From Balneolales bacterium ANBcel1 (GTDB taxonomy: Bacteria > Bacteroidota > Rhodothermia > Balneolales > Natronogracilivirgulaceae), in the NCBI GenBank assembly GCA_029688905.1, contig JARULB010000006.1:124001-188000 (forward strand): a stretch of 64,000 bases of DNA, written 5' to 3'. Of the stretch, positions 19,632 through 27,970 are shown piece after piece; position 1 is the stretch's first letter; each line of letters begins with the position of its first letter. The notes beneath the pieces were generated by a model. The model had not been told where the DNA came from and made no database searches. It saw nothing but the letters and a program-made list of their open reading frames with translations. Made by a program: the position numbers and the translations under genes.

Positions 19632-19988
19632 ATGAGTAAAGATAACAGCATCAGCAGAAAAGCTTTTCTAGGGAAAATTGCCATGCTCGGCCTTGCCGGA
19701 TCCGGAGCGGGTGTATTTTTAAAAGGATGCGGAAACGGAAATGGCGAAGAGGCGGCACCGGAAGCGGCGGCCGATCCGTGCGGAGATCTTTCCGGTATCA
19801 GCGAAGCGCAGCTTCAGCTCCGGGAGACTCTGAATTATGTAGCCGAAACCCCCAATCCCGAGGAGCGATGCGACAATTGTGAATACTGGGTGGATGATCA
19901 GCACGGACCGCAATGCGGCGGTTGTACATTATTCGCCGGACCGGTTCATCCCGCCGGATGGTGTTCATCATGGGTGCCGCAGTCCTGA
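19632..19988 (+). CDS. High-potential iron-sulfur protein (HiPIP)
   Basis: Small 4Fe-4S electron carrier outside the cytoplasmic membrane. 118 residues with the HiPIP pattern: CDNC (Cys80, Cys83), GGCTLFAG (Cys98) and GWCSSW (Cys111). The leader SRKAFLGKI resembles a Tat signal with Arg-Lys in place of Arg-Arg, and the hydrophobic region ends in LKGC (Cys33). The protein may therefore be Tat-exported already folded and then lipid-anchored. In Rhodothermus-type respiratory chains HiPIP carries electrons from complex III-type enzymes to the terminal oxidase, so a similar role is likely. Confidence 0.93.
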   Translation: MSKDNSISRKAFLGKIAMLGLAGSGAGVFLKGCGNGNGEEAAPEAAADPCGDLSGISEAQLQLRETLNYVAETPNPEERCDNCEYWVDDQHGPQCGGCTLFAGPVHPAGWCSSWVPQS

Positions 19989-20093
19989 GCCTTTGCTGAC
20001 CGATAAAGCCCTCGCTCGGCCTCTTTTCGGATGAGGTGCCGAAATTCCGGCCGCGAGGCTGTATTTTCATGTGCCAGCAGTTACCGTTTTACC

Positions 20094-23009
20094 TTATTCG
20101 CCGGTATAGGGCACCCCCTTGCGAATCCAGTCCGGGGCCGGAGCGCCTTTCAGGTGGTGATCCAGATACTCCTTCATCCGCAGGAAGTAGTCCAGTTTGT
20201 TGGCGTATTGCTGCGGGTGATGGGGCTCGTTCCGGTACTGCAGGAAAATGACATCTTTCTGCAGACGCCGCATCGCCAGATAGAGCTCAATCCCCTGTTC
20301 CCAGGGCACCGCGTCGTCCCGGTCGCCGAACATGATCAACATGGGGGTGCGGATGCGGTCGGCGTAGAACACCGGGGAGTTTTCGATGTACTTGTCGCGC
20401 TTCTCCCACAGACTCCCCCCTATCCTGCTCTGTGTCTGTTCGTACTGAAACTGCCGGGCCAGTCCGCTTCCGTGCCGGATGCCGCTGTAGGCACTGGTCA
20501 TGTTGGAGACCGGCGCCCCGGCGATGATCGCGGCAAAAATGTGAGTCTGGGTCGCCATATGTGCCGCCTGATATCCGCTCCAGGAGTGTCCGTGCAGAGC
20601 TATGGCCTCCGGATCGGCGATACCTCTGTCAATCAGCATTTGGACGCCCGGCACTATGGAGCGGGTGGCGGAAAATCCGGGAATGCCGATATCGTATCGT
20701 ACATCCGGCAGGAAAACCGCATAACCGTTACTGGCGTAGAAGGGAAACCCCGGCCGGTGGTTTATCACCTGCTCATTGAAATGGTGCAGGCGGTGTGAAA
20801 ACTGCTCGTAGAAATAGACCAGTACCGGGACCGGCTCTCCTTGCGTATAATTATCCGGGGTAATCAGCACCCCGTCCAGCGGTTCTCCATCCATATCCCG
20901 CCATTGCACCAGCTCGGCGTTGCCCCAGGCGTAATTGCCGATCCAGGGGTTGGCCAGGGTGGCCTTCCTCGGAAAACGAAGCCGCCGGTCCGACACCCAG
21001 AGATCAGGAAACTCCCGGTAACTTTCCCTTGTAAACAGTATGCGTTCGCCGGATTTCGACTGGCCGACAAATTCATAGCGCCATGGCCCTTCCAGAAAGC
21101 GCTCACATCCCTCCCTGCCGATTCGCACGCCGTAAAAGCCATACTCTTTATTCCGTTCATTAAAACTGCGAACCAGCAGATGTTCATTGCGCAGAAACGC
21201 GTCATGTTCCGGCGAACTGGCTGCGATCCGGAACTGTCTCTGCAGCCTTCGCCCTTCACCCGCTGTCAGGTTCAACGCTTCCCTCGAGCGGGTGTCGATC
21301 TGCCAGATATCGTATTTGTCATAAATCACCACTGCGCGGTCACCTTCCACCCAGCCTGCCATACCATAACTGTTCGGTGGATGGGGTGCATCATGATCTT
21401 CATCGGCAAAAGACACTCCGAGCGGCTCGGTCAGGTTATGGATGATGTTTCTGTCGGCGTCATACAAATGCCAGTGCTCCGATTCGTAAAACAACACATA
21501 ACGACCGTTGGGCGAGAGAGAAACCGGGGCTGAGCGCAACCGGTCGATCACCTCCTGGCGGGAGCCGTCCCGGAGGTTGACCATATAGTAGTCGCTGTAC
21601 CAGCCGTCCCAGGTGATTTCGCGTTTATAGGGCCGCGGATTGCGACCCAGGGCATAGCGGCCATTATCCACCGGCGTCACGTACGGCACCCGGTCATCCG
21701 CCAGTTCCACCAGCCGGTTCCGGTCAAAATGGTAAACCACCAGATAGGTGTGATCCCGCCGCTGCTCCCATGTCTGCTTCTCGTGGGGTTTGATCAGTGG
21801 ATCACGTCCGTGCCACACGTCCACTTCCGCCTCTGCCAATATGGTATCCCTGTCGGTAACGGTACTCTGTTCCTCCTTTTCCCGATACAGGCTGTGCCGA
21901 TACATGGTCACGGGCTGCCAGCCGAAAAAGAGGCGATTGCCATCCCTGGACCAGGTCAGCTCCGAGTGTAGCGGCACCACCCGGTCGTCCCCGAACACGT
22001 TTGACGCTGCAATCCGGTCAAGGCGCCAATCCGGCCCGTTCCATACATACAATTCTGCCGGTGATGGATTTCCATAACCATCTTCGCGACTGTACAGAAA
22101 CGCCAACCGGCTCTGCTTTTCGTGCCAGGTAAATCCGTCGTATACAGCGTTTTTTTGCCGGTGTACGATGCGGGCCGCGAGCGAATCGGCCTGAAGGTCC
22201 ACGGCAAGCAGGGCGTTGGTATCTCCTGCGGAATCCACCACCGCATACACCATTCGTGTGGAGAGGCTGTCTACCGAAAAAGAGCGAACGCCATCAGCAT
22301 GGAACAGACGGCGGCGTGTTTCAGAATCAGGTGCATGGTTTTCGCGGGATGGCTGGAATTCATCCGGTCTGTTTTCATCGCTTGATGAATCAGCTTCATC
22401 CGATGATTTGTCACCGTTCGGTGTAATTGGATCACGCGGTGTGTTCCGGTCGGGCCGGTTTTGCAGAAAGGCATCATCCAAAAGGGAATAAACCGAGAGA
22501 GTGCCGCCCGGTGGCGTTCGCTCTCCGGGTTTGTCGGGCTGATCCGGATCGGGCCGGGTCATTACCATCAGCCAGCGGCTGTCCCTGGAAAACCGGGCCT
22601 CTTCCACATTGCCGAACCGCAGGGTGTCGGAGCGGTCGGTACGCACTACCACCAGGCTGTCGGGTTGTGAGTTCTCCGTCAGGCGTTCCCTCCAGGGTTT
22701 ATGGATGCGTGCCATCATCCATCGGTCGTCATCCGAAATCCCGGGGGAGGTGCCCCGTTCCAGGCGGATCAGCTCCTCGCCCAGTTCATCGATAAGCAGG
22801 GCCGTACCGTCACCGCGATCCGGCGTAGCCTCATAGATCACAAACTGTCCGCTAAGGGACAATTCCGGGTTGACGATCTGCCGGAATTTCATGATATCCT
22901 CGACCTCCATGGCCCGGCCCTGTGCCCGGATGTCCGTCACGCCGGACACCAGCAGCAGAATCAGAATTCCGGCGGCCTGCAGATGTTTCAGCGAAGCCAG
23001 GTTTGCCAT
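20094..23009 (-). CDS. Exported S9-family prolyl oligopeptidase-like peptidase
   Basis: Large serine peptidase, 971 residues from the ATG at 23009, which gives a good signal peptide (LQAAGILILLLVSGVTDIRAQ). In-frame starts further upstream place about 50 polar residues before the signal and are unlikely. The N-terminal two thirds resemble a beta-propeller. The C-terminal alpha/beta-hydrolase has the nucleophile in GHSWSG (about residue 806), Asp in FGDRDDAVP and His in NEPHHPQQY. A poorly conserved insert with many Asp, Ser and Glu lies at about residues 170-240. Probably degrades peptides in the periplasm or outside. Confidence 0.9.
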   Translation of the reverse strand: MANLASLKHLQAAGILILLLVSGVTDIRAQGRAMEVEDIMKFRQIVNPELSLSGQFVIYEATPDRGDGTALLIDELGEELIRLERGTSPGISDDDRWMMARIHKPWRERLTENSQPDSLVVVRTDRSDTLRFGNVEEARFSRDSRWLMVMTRPDPDQPDKPGERTPPGGTLSVYSLLDDAFLQNRPDRNTPRDPITPNGDKSSDEADSSSDENRPDEFQPSRENHAPDSETRRRLFHADGVRSFSVDSLSTRMVYAVVDSAGDTNALLAVDLQADSLAARIVHRQKNAVYDGFTWHEKQSRLAFLYSREDGYGNPSPAELYVWNGPDWRLDRIAASNVFGDDRVVPLHSELTWSRDGNRLFFGWQPVTMYRHSLYREKEEQSTVTDRDTILAEAEVDVWHGRDPLIKPHEKQTWEQRRDHTYLVVYHFDRNRLVELADDRVPYVTPVDNGRYALGRNPRPYKREITWDGWYSDYYMVNLRDGSRQEVIDRLRSAPVSLSPNGRYVLFYESEHWHLYDADRNIIHNLTEPLGVSFADEDHDAPHPPNSYGMAGWVEGDRAVVIYDKYDIWQIDTRSREALNLTAGEGRRLQRQFRIAASSPEHDAFLRNEHLLVRSFNERNKEYGFYGVRIGREGCERFLEGPWRYEFVGQSKSGERILFTRESYREFPDLWVSDRRLRFPRKATLANPWIGNYAWGNAELVQWRDMDGEPLDGVLITPDNYTQGEPVPVLVYFYEQFSHRLHHFNEQVINHRPGFPFYASNGYAVFLPDVRYDIGIPGFSATRSIVPGVQMLIDRGIADPEAIALHGHSWSGYQAAHMATQTHIFAAIIAGAPVSNMTSAYSGIRHGSGLARQFQYEQTQSRIGGSLWEKRDKYIENSPVFYADRIRTPMLIMFGDRDDAVPWEQGIELYLAMRRLQKDVIFLQYRNEPHHPQQYANKLDYFLRMKEYLDHHLKGAPAPDWIRKGVPYTGE

Positions 23010-23160
23010 ACCGGCTGCAAAGGACGGAAAATGGCGGCCTCGCACGGGTTGTTTCACCTGGGACAAGTCCGGTATGCGGTTGCCGCAAACCGGGGCACCA
23101 TCTCTGCTGTCGACATGGGTCACATCCACACTATTTAATTTGTAATACATATCCTGTAAA

Positions 23161-24909
23161 TCAGCCCGTGAGATCACGGATTCGTTTCATAAAAAACTTC
23201 CTGCGTCCTTCGGTCGGCCTGCCTTCATTGTACATTTTCCAGAACAGTTTCTCGGCTTCCATCGTACCGATCAAAATGATTTTCTGGTCGTCTTTGAGTT
23301 CGTGTTCCGGCTCCGGTTGCAGTGTTATTTCTCCGTCTTTCTCAATCCCGACGATGGTGCAGCCGGTCTGGTCGCGAATCTCCAGATCTCTGATAAGTTT
23401 ACCGCGAAGCTTTTTGGGGGTGCTGACCCGAAACACATTAAGCCCTTCCGCCAGCATCACCACCTCTCCGCGCTGCAGGAAGTTGAAAATGGCATTGGCA
23501 CCCATGGTAGCGTACGACAGGGTGAAATCGGCACCGGCACGACGCAATGTCTGCTGGTTGCGGTCGAGCGTTGCCCGGGAAATAATCTGAAGGTCGGGCC
23601 GCAGTCTTCGACAATAAAGGGTCAGATAAATATTGGTGTCGTCTTCATTGGGGGTAATGATCACCGTATGCGCCTTGTCGATATCGGCCTTTTTAAGCAC
23701 CTTCAAGTCGGCGGCATCACCAACAATCTGTACGCTTTTGAATTTTCCGATATGCGCGGATTTTTCAACTATTTTGAAAGGAATGCGTCGTTCCTTTAGC
23801 GACCGGGCCACCACTTCGCCGACTCGTCCTCCGCCAAGCACTACTACCGGGGCATCGGTGGCGTGATAGATGCCCAGGAGTTCGTCATATTTCCGCAGGC
23901 TGTCGATCCTGCCTACCATCACCAGAATGCTTTTACTCTCTATCCGGGTATTGGATTTGGCAATGCGGAATTTGCCCCGTTCCCAGATTCCGACGACATT
24001 CACGCCCGTGAGTTCCCGAAGCCGGGTTTCTGTCAGTGTTTTCCCCACCAGCGGGGTATCCATGGCCGGAGCTTCGGCAACAATCAGCTCCTGGAAGCGG
24101 CCGATGACATGCACCCGGGCGCTTCCGCTTACCACCCGGCGCACCAGCGACTGTCCCATCATTTCGGCCAGGTTCAATACCAGGTCGCTTCCCGCCAGCT
24201 GCAGGATATCGACGGCTTCATCGGTGTGCGTAAACGTGACAATTGGTACCGATTCGGTCAGTTCCCGAATGGTGAACGTGACATTGGTATTGACCCGCTC
24301 ATTATCATTGGCAACCACCATCGCAGCCTTTTCGACACGGACTTTGTGCCAGGTCTCCGGATCGTCCACCGCACCGTGGATCACGTTATATCCCAGGTCA
24401 CTGATATCCAGCGCCTCGTTGAGGTCCGGCACAATGATCCAGTAGTCATAGTCGAACGTTTTCAGTTTATCGATGAAAGCGACCGCCACCGCGTTGTAGC
24501 GAGTGAGAATGATGTGATTGCGGGTTTCTGTCGGCAGGGATTTCGGTGCGCGAGCCTGAGCCTGGGCCTCCAGCCAGGGCGCGTAAAAAAACTGGATAAA
24601 GGTAAATGGGAGCATCACCAGAAGAAAGACCACACCGCTGACCAGAACCACACTGGAGAATATCCGACCGACATCGGAAGTGAACACAATATCACCGAAG
24701 CCGAGCGTGGACATGGTAACCAGTGTCCAGTACAAGCCGGAAATCCAGCTGTGGCTTTGGCCTTCATAGTAGGAGATCACCTGAAAAAAAGCGGCATACA
24801 GGAAAATCACCGCAACCAGAAGGGCCACAAACAGCAACAGCCTCTTGAAGTTGGTTCGTGTCGACTTTCTGTCAAAGAAATGATGCAGATACGATTTTTT
24901 GGCAGTCAT
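23161..24909 (-). CDS. Two-helix potassium channel with two RCK (TrkA) domains
   Basis: 582-residue membrane protein. Two transmembrane helices flank a pore loop with the filter TMSTLGFGD (TLGFGD, residues 68-73), a variant of TVGYGD. Two cytoplasmic RCK units follow, each TrkA_N plus TrkA_C. The second has a normal dinucleotide motif (VVVLGGGRVGE, from about residue 353), while the first reads HIILTRYNAVAVAF and lacks the glycines, so it probably does not bind NAD. Gated K+ flux, regulated by nucleotides or ions, is the expected role, which suits a salt-exposed organism. Confidence 0.93.
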   Translation of the reverse strand: MTAKKSYLHHFFDRKSTRTNFKRLLLFVALLVAVIFLYAAFFQVISYYEGQSHSWISGLYWTLVTMSTLGFGDIVFTSDVGRIFSSVVLVSGVVFLLVMLPFTFIQFFYAPWLEAQAQARAPKSLPTETRNHIILTRYNAVAVAFIDKLKTFDYDYWIIVPDLNEALDISDLGYNVIHGAVDDPETWHKVRVEKAAMVVANDNERVNTNVTFTIRELTESVPIVTFTHTDEAVDILQLAGSDLVLNLAEMMGQSLVRRVVSGSARVHVIGRFQELIVAEAPAMDTPLVGKTLTETRLRELTGVNVVGIWERGKFRIAKSNTRIESKSILVMVGRIDSLRKYDELLGIYHATDAPVVVLGGGRVGEVVARSLKERRIPFKIVEKSAHIGKFKSVQIVGDAADLKVLKKADIDKAHTVIITPNEDDTNIYLTLYCRRLRPDLQIISRATLDRNQQTLRRAGADFTLSYATMGANAIFNFLQRGEVVMLAEGLNVFRVSTPKKLRGKLIRDLEIRDQTGCTIVGIEKDGEITLQPEPEHELKDDQKIILIGTMEAEKLFWKMYNEGRPTEGRRKFFMKRIRDLTG

Positions 24910-25251
24910 ATGCAGAAAAGGTCAGAAAAGATGTATGGCCGAAGACCGGTGTGCCGGAGCCGGGACACCTGATTCGCGACAGGGCCGGGCAATTCCGGAG
25001 TGTGGGGAAATGTTCACGTTTTCATTATCTTTAAGCCGTCGCGATTACCCGATTTTCGAAACATTCACGGAAATTGATCCGCGAATGCAAAGGTAAGAAT
25101 ATATCCAGTGAAAGTCGTAATAATCGATGCCCTTTGAAGCGGTTACACCGGCAATGACTGTTGCGGATATAACGAAAACCGGTATTCCAATGTTCACCGA
25201 AGGCATCCTGAGACCCTCCCGGGTCATCTTCATTTATAACCTCTGCAAGCC
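24910..25251. other. Intergenic region, divergent promoters
   Basis: About 340 bases between the potassium channel gene (minus) and the deiodinase-like gene (plus). It should carry both promoters. A 62-codon minus-strand frame at 25045-25233 has a hydrophobic stretch, but I see no family match or context that supports it. Confidence 0.4.
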
Positions 25252-25920
25252 ATGAGTCACAATGTCAATTTTCTGCCGCTTGAGTACCGTAAACCCTCCG
25301 AACAGGAGCTGCTGAAGCGGTCACGGGAGTTTCTGCTATTAATGAAAAGACGCCGTACTGTCCGGGATTTTTCGGAGGAGCCGATACCCGACGAGGTGGT
25401 CATGAACTGCATTGAAGCGGCGGGCACCGCTCCTTCCGGAGCGCATATGCAACCCTGGCATTTTGTAGTGGTGAGGGATGCCGGGATAAAGAAGCAAATC
25501 CGGGAAGCCGCCGAAAAGGAGGAGCGCATGAATTACGAACTTCGCTTTTCCGGTTCTATGAAAGAGGATATCGCCCGGCTGGAGACCAATTTTGAGAAAC
25601 CTTACCTTGAGAAGGCTCCGGTACTGATAGCCGTTTTCAAGGAATCCTACCGGGTGGATGAGAATGGCGTCCGAAAAAAGAATTACTATGTGAACGAATC
25701 GGTCGGTATCGCTACGGGCCTCCTCATAACCGCACTGCACAATGCCGGACTGGTTGCCCTCCCTCATACTCCCAGCCCCATGAAGTTTCTCAACACCATA
25801 CTGAAACGGCCCTCCAACGAAACTCCCACCGTCCTTTTTCCGGTGGGATATCCCGCCGATGACATCAGCGTACCCGATCTCAAACGAAAACCGCTCAACG
25901 AAATCGTTACCGTTTACTGA
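25252..25920 (+). CDS. Nitroreductase-superfamily flavoprotein, iodotyrosine deiodinase-like
   Basis: FMN-dependent cytoplasmic reductase, 222 residues. RRRTVRDF (33-40) and PSGAHMQPWHF (61-71) form the FMN site. The middle of the protein matches the active-site lid of iodotyrosine deiodinase: Glu91 and Tyr95 in EERMNY, and Lys116 in NFEKPYL. Their spacing (4 and 21 residues) is that of the mammalian enzyme's Glu, Tyr and Lys, which hold the zwitterion of halotyrosine. The C-terminal PVGYP...VPDLKRKPL is also typical. Reductive dehalogenation of halotyrosine is therefore the best prediction; the physiological substrate in bacteria is uncertain. No obvious partner genes nearby. Confidence 0.85.
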   Translation: MSHNVNFLPLEYRKPSEQELLKRSREFLLLMKRRRTVRDFSEEPIPDEVVMNCIEAAGTAPSGAHMQPWHFVVVRDAGIKKQIREAAEKEERMNYELRFSGSMKEDIARLETNFEKPYLEKAPVLIAVFKESYRVDENGVRKKNYYVNESVGIATGLLITALHNAGLVALPHTPSPMKFLNTILKRPSNETPTVLFPVGYPADDISVPDLKRKPLNEIVTVY

Positions 25921-26030
25921 GGTGGTACCGGCAAACCGGAAGCGGCAAATGACCGGTTCGCCGAAAGTATGTTTTATTGATATTAACAACTGTTGCATTC
26001 CATTGACAGCATTCACCCCGGCTATCCGCC

Positions 26031-26366
26031 ATGTCCGACCATCCGACAAACCCTTCCGATGAACCCGTTGAATACCCGATTGACGGAGAGCTGGATCTGC
26101 ACATCTTTCCGCCTTCGGAAGTACGCGAGCTGGTGCCCGAATACCTCAGAGCCTGCCGGGAGAAACATATCCTGACAGTCCGGATCATTCACGGGAAAGG
26201 AACCGGGACTCTGCGGCGCCTGGTGCATGCCGTGCTGGAGGCCATTCCGTGGGTCAACCACTATCATCTGGCCGGGCCGGGCGGCGGTACCTGGGGGGCA
26301 ACCATCGCCTACCTGGATCCTCCGCAATCCTCCAACCATCCGGAAAAAGCGGCGACTGACGCTTAA
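26031..26366 (+). CDS. Smr-domain protein
   Basis: 111-residue stand-alone Smr (small MutS-related) domain. LDLHIF (22-27) and the HGKGTGTLRRLV motif are the signature, and the domain ends near GGTWGATIAYL. Smr domains bind or nick nucleic acids and, in stand-alone form, have been tied to endonuclease activity and ribosome rescue. It lies about 110 bases after the deiodinase-like gene on the same strand; a functional link is not evident. Confidence 0.9.
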   Translation: MSDHPTNPSDEPVEYPIDGELDLHIFPPSEVRELVPEYLRACREKHILTVRIIHGKGTGTLRRLVHAVLEAIPWVNHYHLAGPGGGTWGATIAYLDPPQSSNHPEKAATDA

Positions 26367-26527
26367 TCTGAAAAAAAACGCCGTTAATCCGGCATGTTAG
26401 ACTGCACGCCTCTCAACCCGGAATGCACCCTGTCACCCCCTTTAATATCGAAATCCGGTGCCACGGTCCGGATTCATTTCCCGCCGCGGCAAACCTGAAG
26501 CTCAATTTGGAGTAACCGAACGAACCT

Positions 26528-27133
26528 TCACGGACACCGCCAGTAGCTCTTCCAGGTATTATCCTCCCATTTGAATCCGGCACGGAATTCACCTTCGGGG
26601 TGAAGCTGAAGCCAATCCATACGGTTGATCTCCACGGTGACAACCCGGAAGTTGGGTTCTCCCAAATTGACCTCTTCCATGCCGGTTGAGGAATCCCGCA
26701 CCGCTTCGGGCCAGACATCATCCGGATCGGAGACAATGGTGCCCGGCGGATACTTCACCGAATAGATTCGGCGTTCGGCGGCGGTGGTATGCTTCCATTC
26801 GTCTGCATGCAGTTCGCTATCAGGGGCGTGAATTTCCGCTTTTCCCTCCATTTGCAGCTGAATCCGGTTTTTGGAGTCATAAACCAGCCAGCTGGTATCA
26901 GGACATCTCTCCATATCCAAAACTTTACGCGATCGCCGGTCGGTATGGAACAAAATAATCCGGCTCGATACAAACACTTTTCTGAGCACCACCATACGCT
27001 GAAGCGGCTTTCCCCCCGAAACAGTCGCGAGAACCGGAAACCGAAACGGATGCCCCTTTCTGTAATCACGCGCCTCCAAAAGGCTTCTCCAGATGTCTTC
27101 CCTGATCTCTTCAAGCGAGCTAAATCGTTTCAT
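26528..27133 (-). CDS. Pyridoxamine 5'-phosphate oxidase-family flavin-binding protein
   Basis: 201 residues with the split-barrel FMN-binding fold of the PNPOx family. The N-terminal part has FPVLATVSGGKPLQRMVVLRKV and LFHTDRRSRKVLDMERCPD, the FMN phosphate-binding strand and loop. The C-terminus (DWLQLHPEGEFRAGFKWED) resembles the substrate-side strands of Alr4036/PdxH-like proteins. True PdxH activity is doubtful because the canonical PNPOx C-terminal signature is not obvious. Isolated on the minus strand. Confidence 0.85.
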   Translation of the reverse strand: MKRFSSLEEIREDIWRSLLEARDYRKGHPFRFPVLATVSGGKPLQRMVVLRKVFVSSRIILFHTDRRSRKVLDMERCPDTSWLVYDSKNRIQLQMEGKAEIHAPDSELHADEWKHTTAAERRIYSVKYPPGTIVSDPDDVWPEAVRDSSTGMEEVNLGEPNFRVVTVEINRMDWLQLHPEGEFRAGFKWEDNTWKSYWRCP

Positions 27134-27398
27134 ATATCCATCCCCGCAGGGCTTGCTATGTTCATATCAGGTACCCCGGCAAATTCTTTTCTGTATATCT
27201 CCGACCCAGGGGCACTTTTAATAAAAAATATCGGTTGATTCGGACTCTTGCAACTTTGTGCATAAATCATTTATAATTAACTTATTAGAAGTGGTTGGAT
27301 TTGATGCGTGGCGGGGGTTGATGACTGGAAGCTTAACCACAGGAGAGCTTACCCTGAAAACCACGGTATGGGACTGATTATAACAGGAGTTTACAGCT

Positions 27399-27911
27399 AT
27401 GCCTGATGACTTTAAAAATATCAGCCGAATTGACCAGCCATCCAAAAATACTTTTGGATGGTTTGTACGAATCCGGCGTGACGGGAACCGGATCAGCCGG
27501 TTCTTCAGTGACGGGAAGTTCGGCGGCAGAGAACAGGCGCTCGCTTCGGCACGGGATTACCGCGACAGCAACCTGTCCAAATGGGAAGGGTTTGCCAAGA
27601 ACCATGACCGGACCATGCATCTCGGCAAAGAGAGCAATATCGGATATCCGGGTATCAGCTATTGTGTAAAAACGAAAAAGCGGAACAACTCGATTCATAA
27701 AGAACATGTCTTCCAGGTTTCCTACTCACCGGAGAAGGGTGTCCATAAAAATAAATCCTTCTACATCCCCAAAGCGCGGAACAAAAGGGAGTTTAAAAAG
27801 AACTATGAGCGAAAGCTCAAGGAAGCCATTACTTTTCGCGACGAACAGATGATCAGGATCTACGGGGCGAGATACGTCAATTACAAAAAACGGCGTAATA
27901 ACGGAGGATAA
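27399..27911 (+). CDS. AP2/ERF-like DNA-binding protein with two repeats
   Basis: 170-residue basic protein. Residues about 15-58 match the bacterial AP2-like fold: FGWFVRIRRDG, RFFSDGKFGGREQALASARDYRD (strands, then helix). A second, more diverged copy runs from IGYPGISYCVKTK through FQVSYSP to FKKNYERKLKEAITFRDEQ. Two AP2-like units in tandem suggest recognition of a longer or two-part DNA site. Unlike most bacterial AP2 domains it is not fused to a homing endonuclease. An AGGAG sequence precedes the ATG. Target genes are unknown; the region upstream is AT-rich. Confidence 0.75.
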   Translation: MPDDFKNISRIDQPSKNTFGWFVRIRRDGNRISRFFSDGKFGGREQALASARDYRDSNLSKWEGFAKNHDRTMHLGKESNIGYPGISYCVKTKKRNNSIHKEHVFQVSYSPEKGVHKNKSFYIPKARNKREFKKNYERKLKEAITFRDEQMIRIYGARYVNYKKRRNNGG

Positions 27912-27970
27912 AGGGGGCGTTTTTTTATACCTTTGGATACCCGTTTCCACCCACGCAATATCCCCTTCCG

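Noticed and set aside
25045-25233. 62-codon hydrophobic minus-strand frame
   Set aside because: Lies in a divergent promoter region; no family match, no neighbour in the same unit, and an end that runs into likely promoter sequence.
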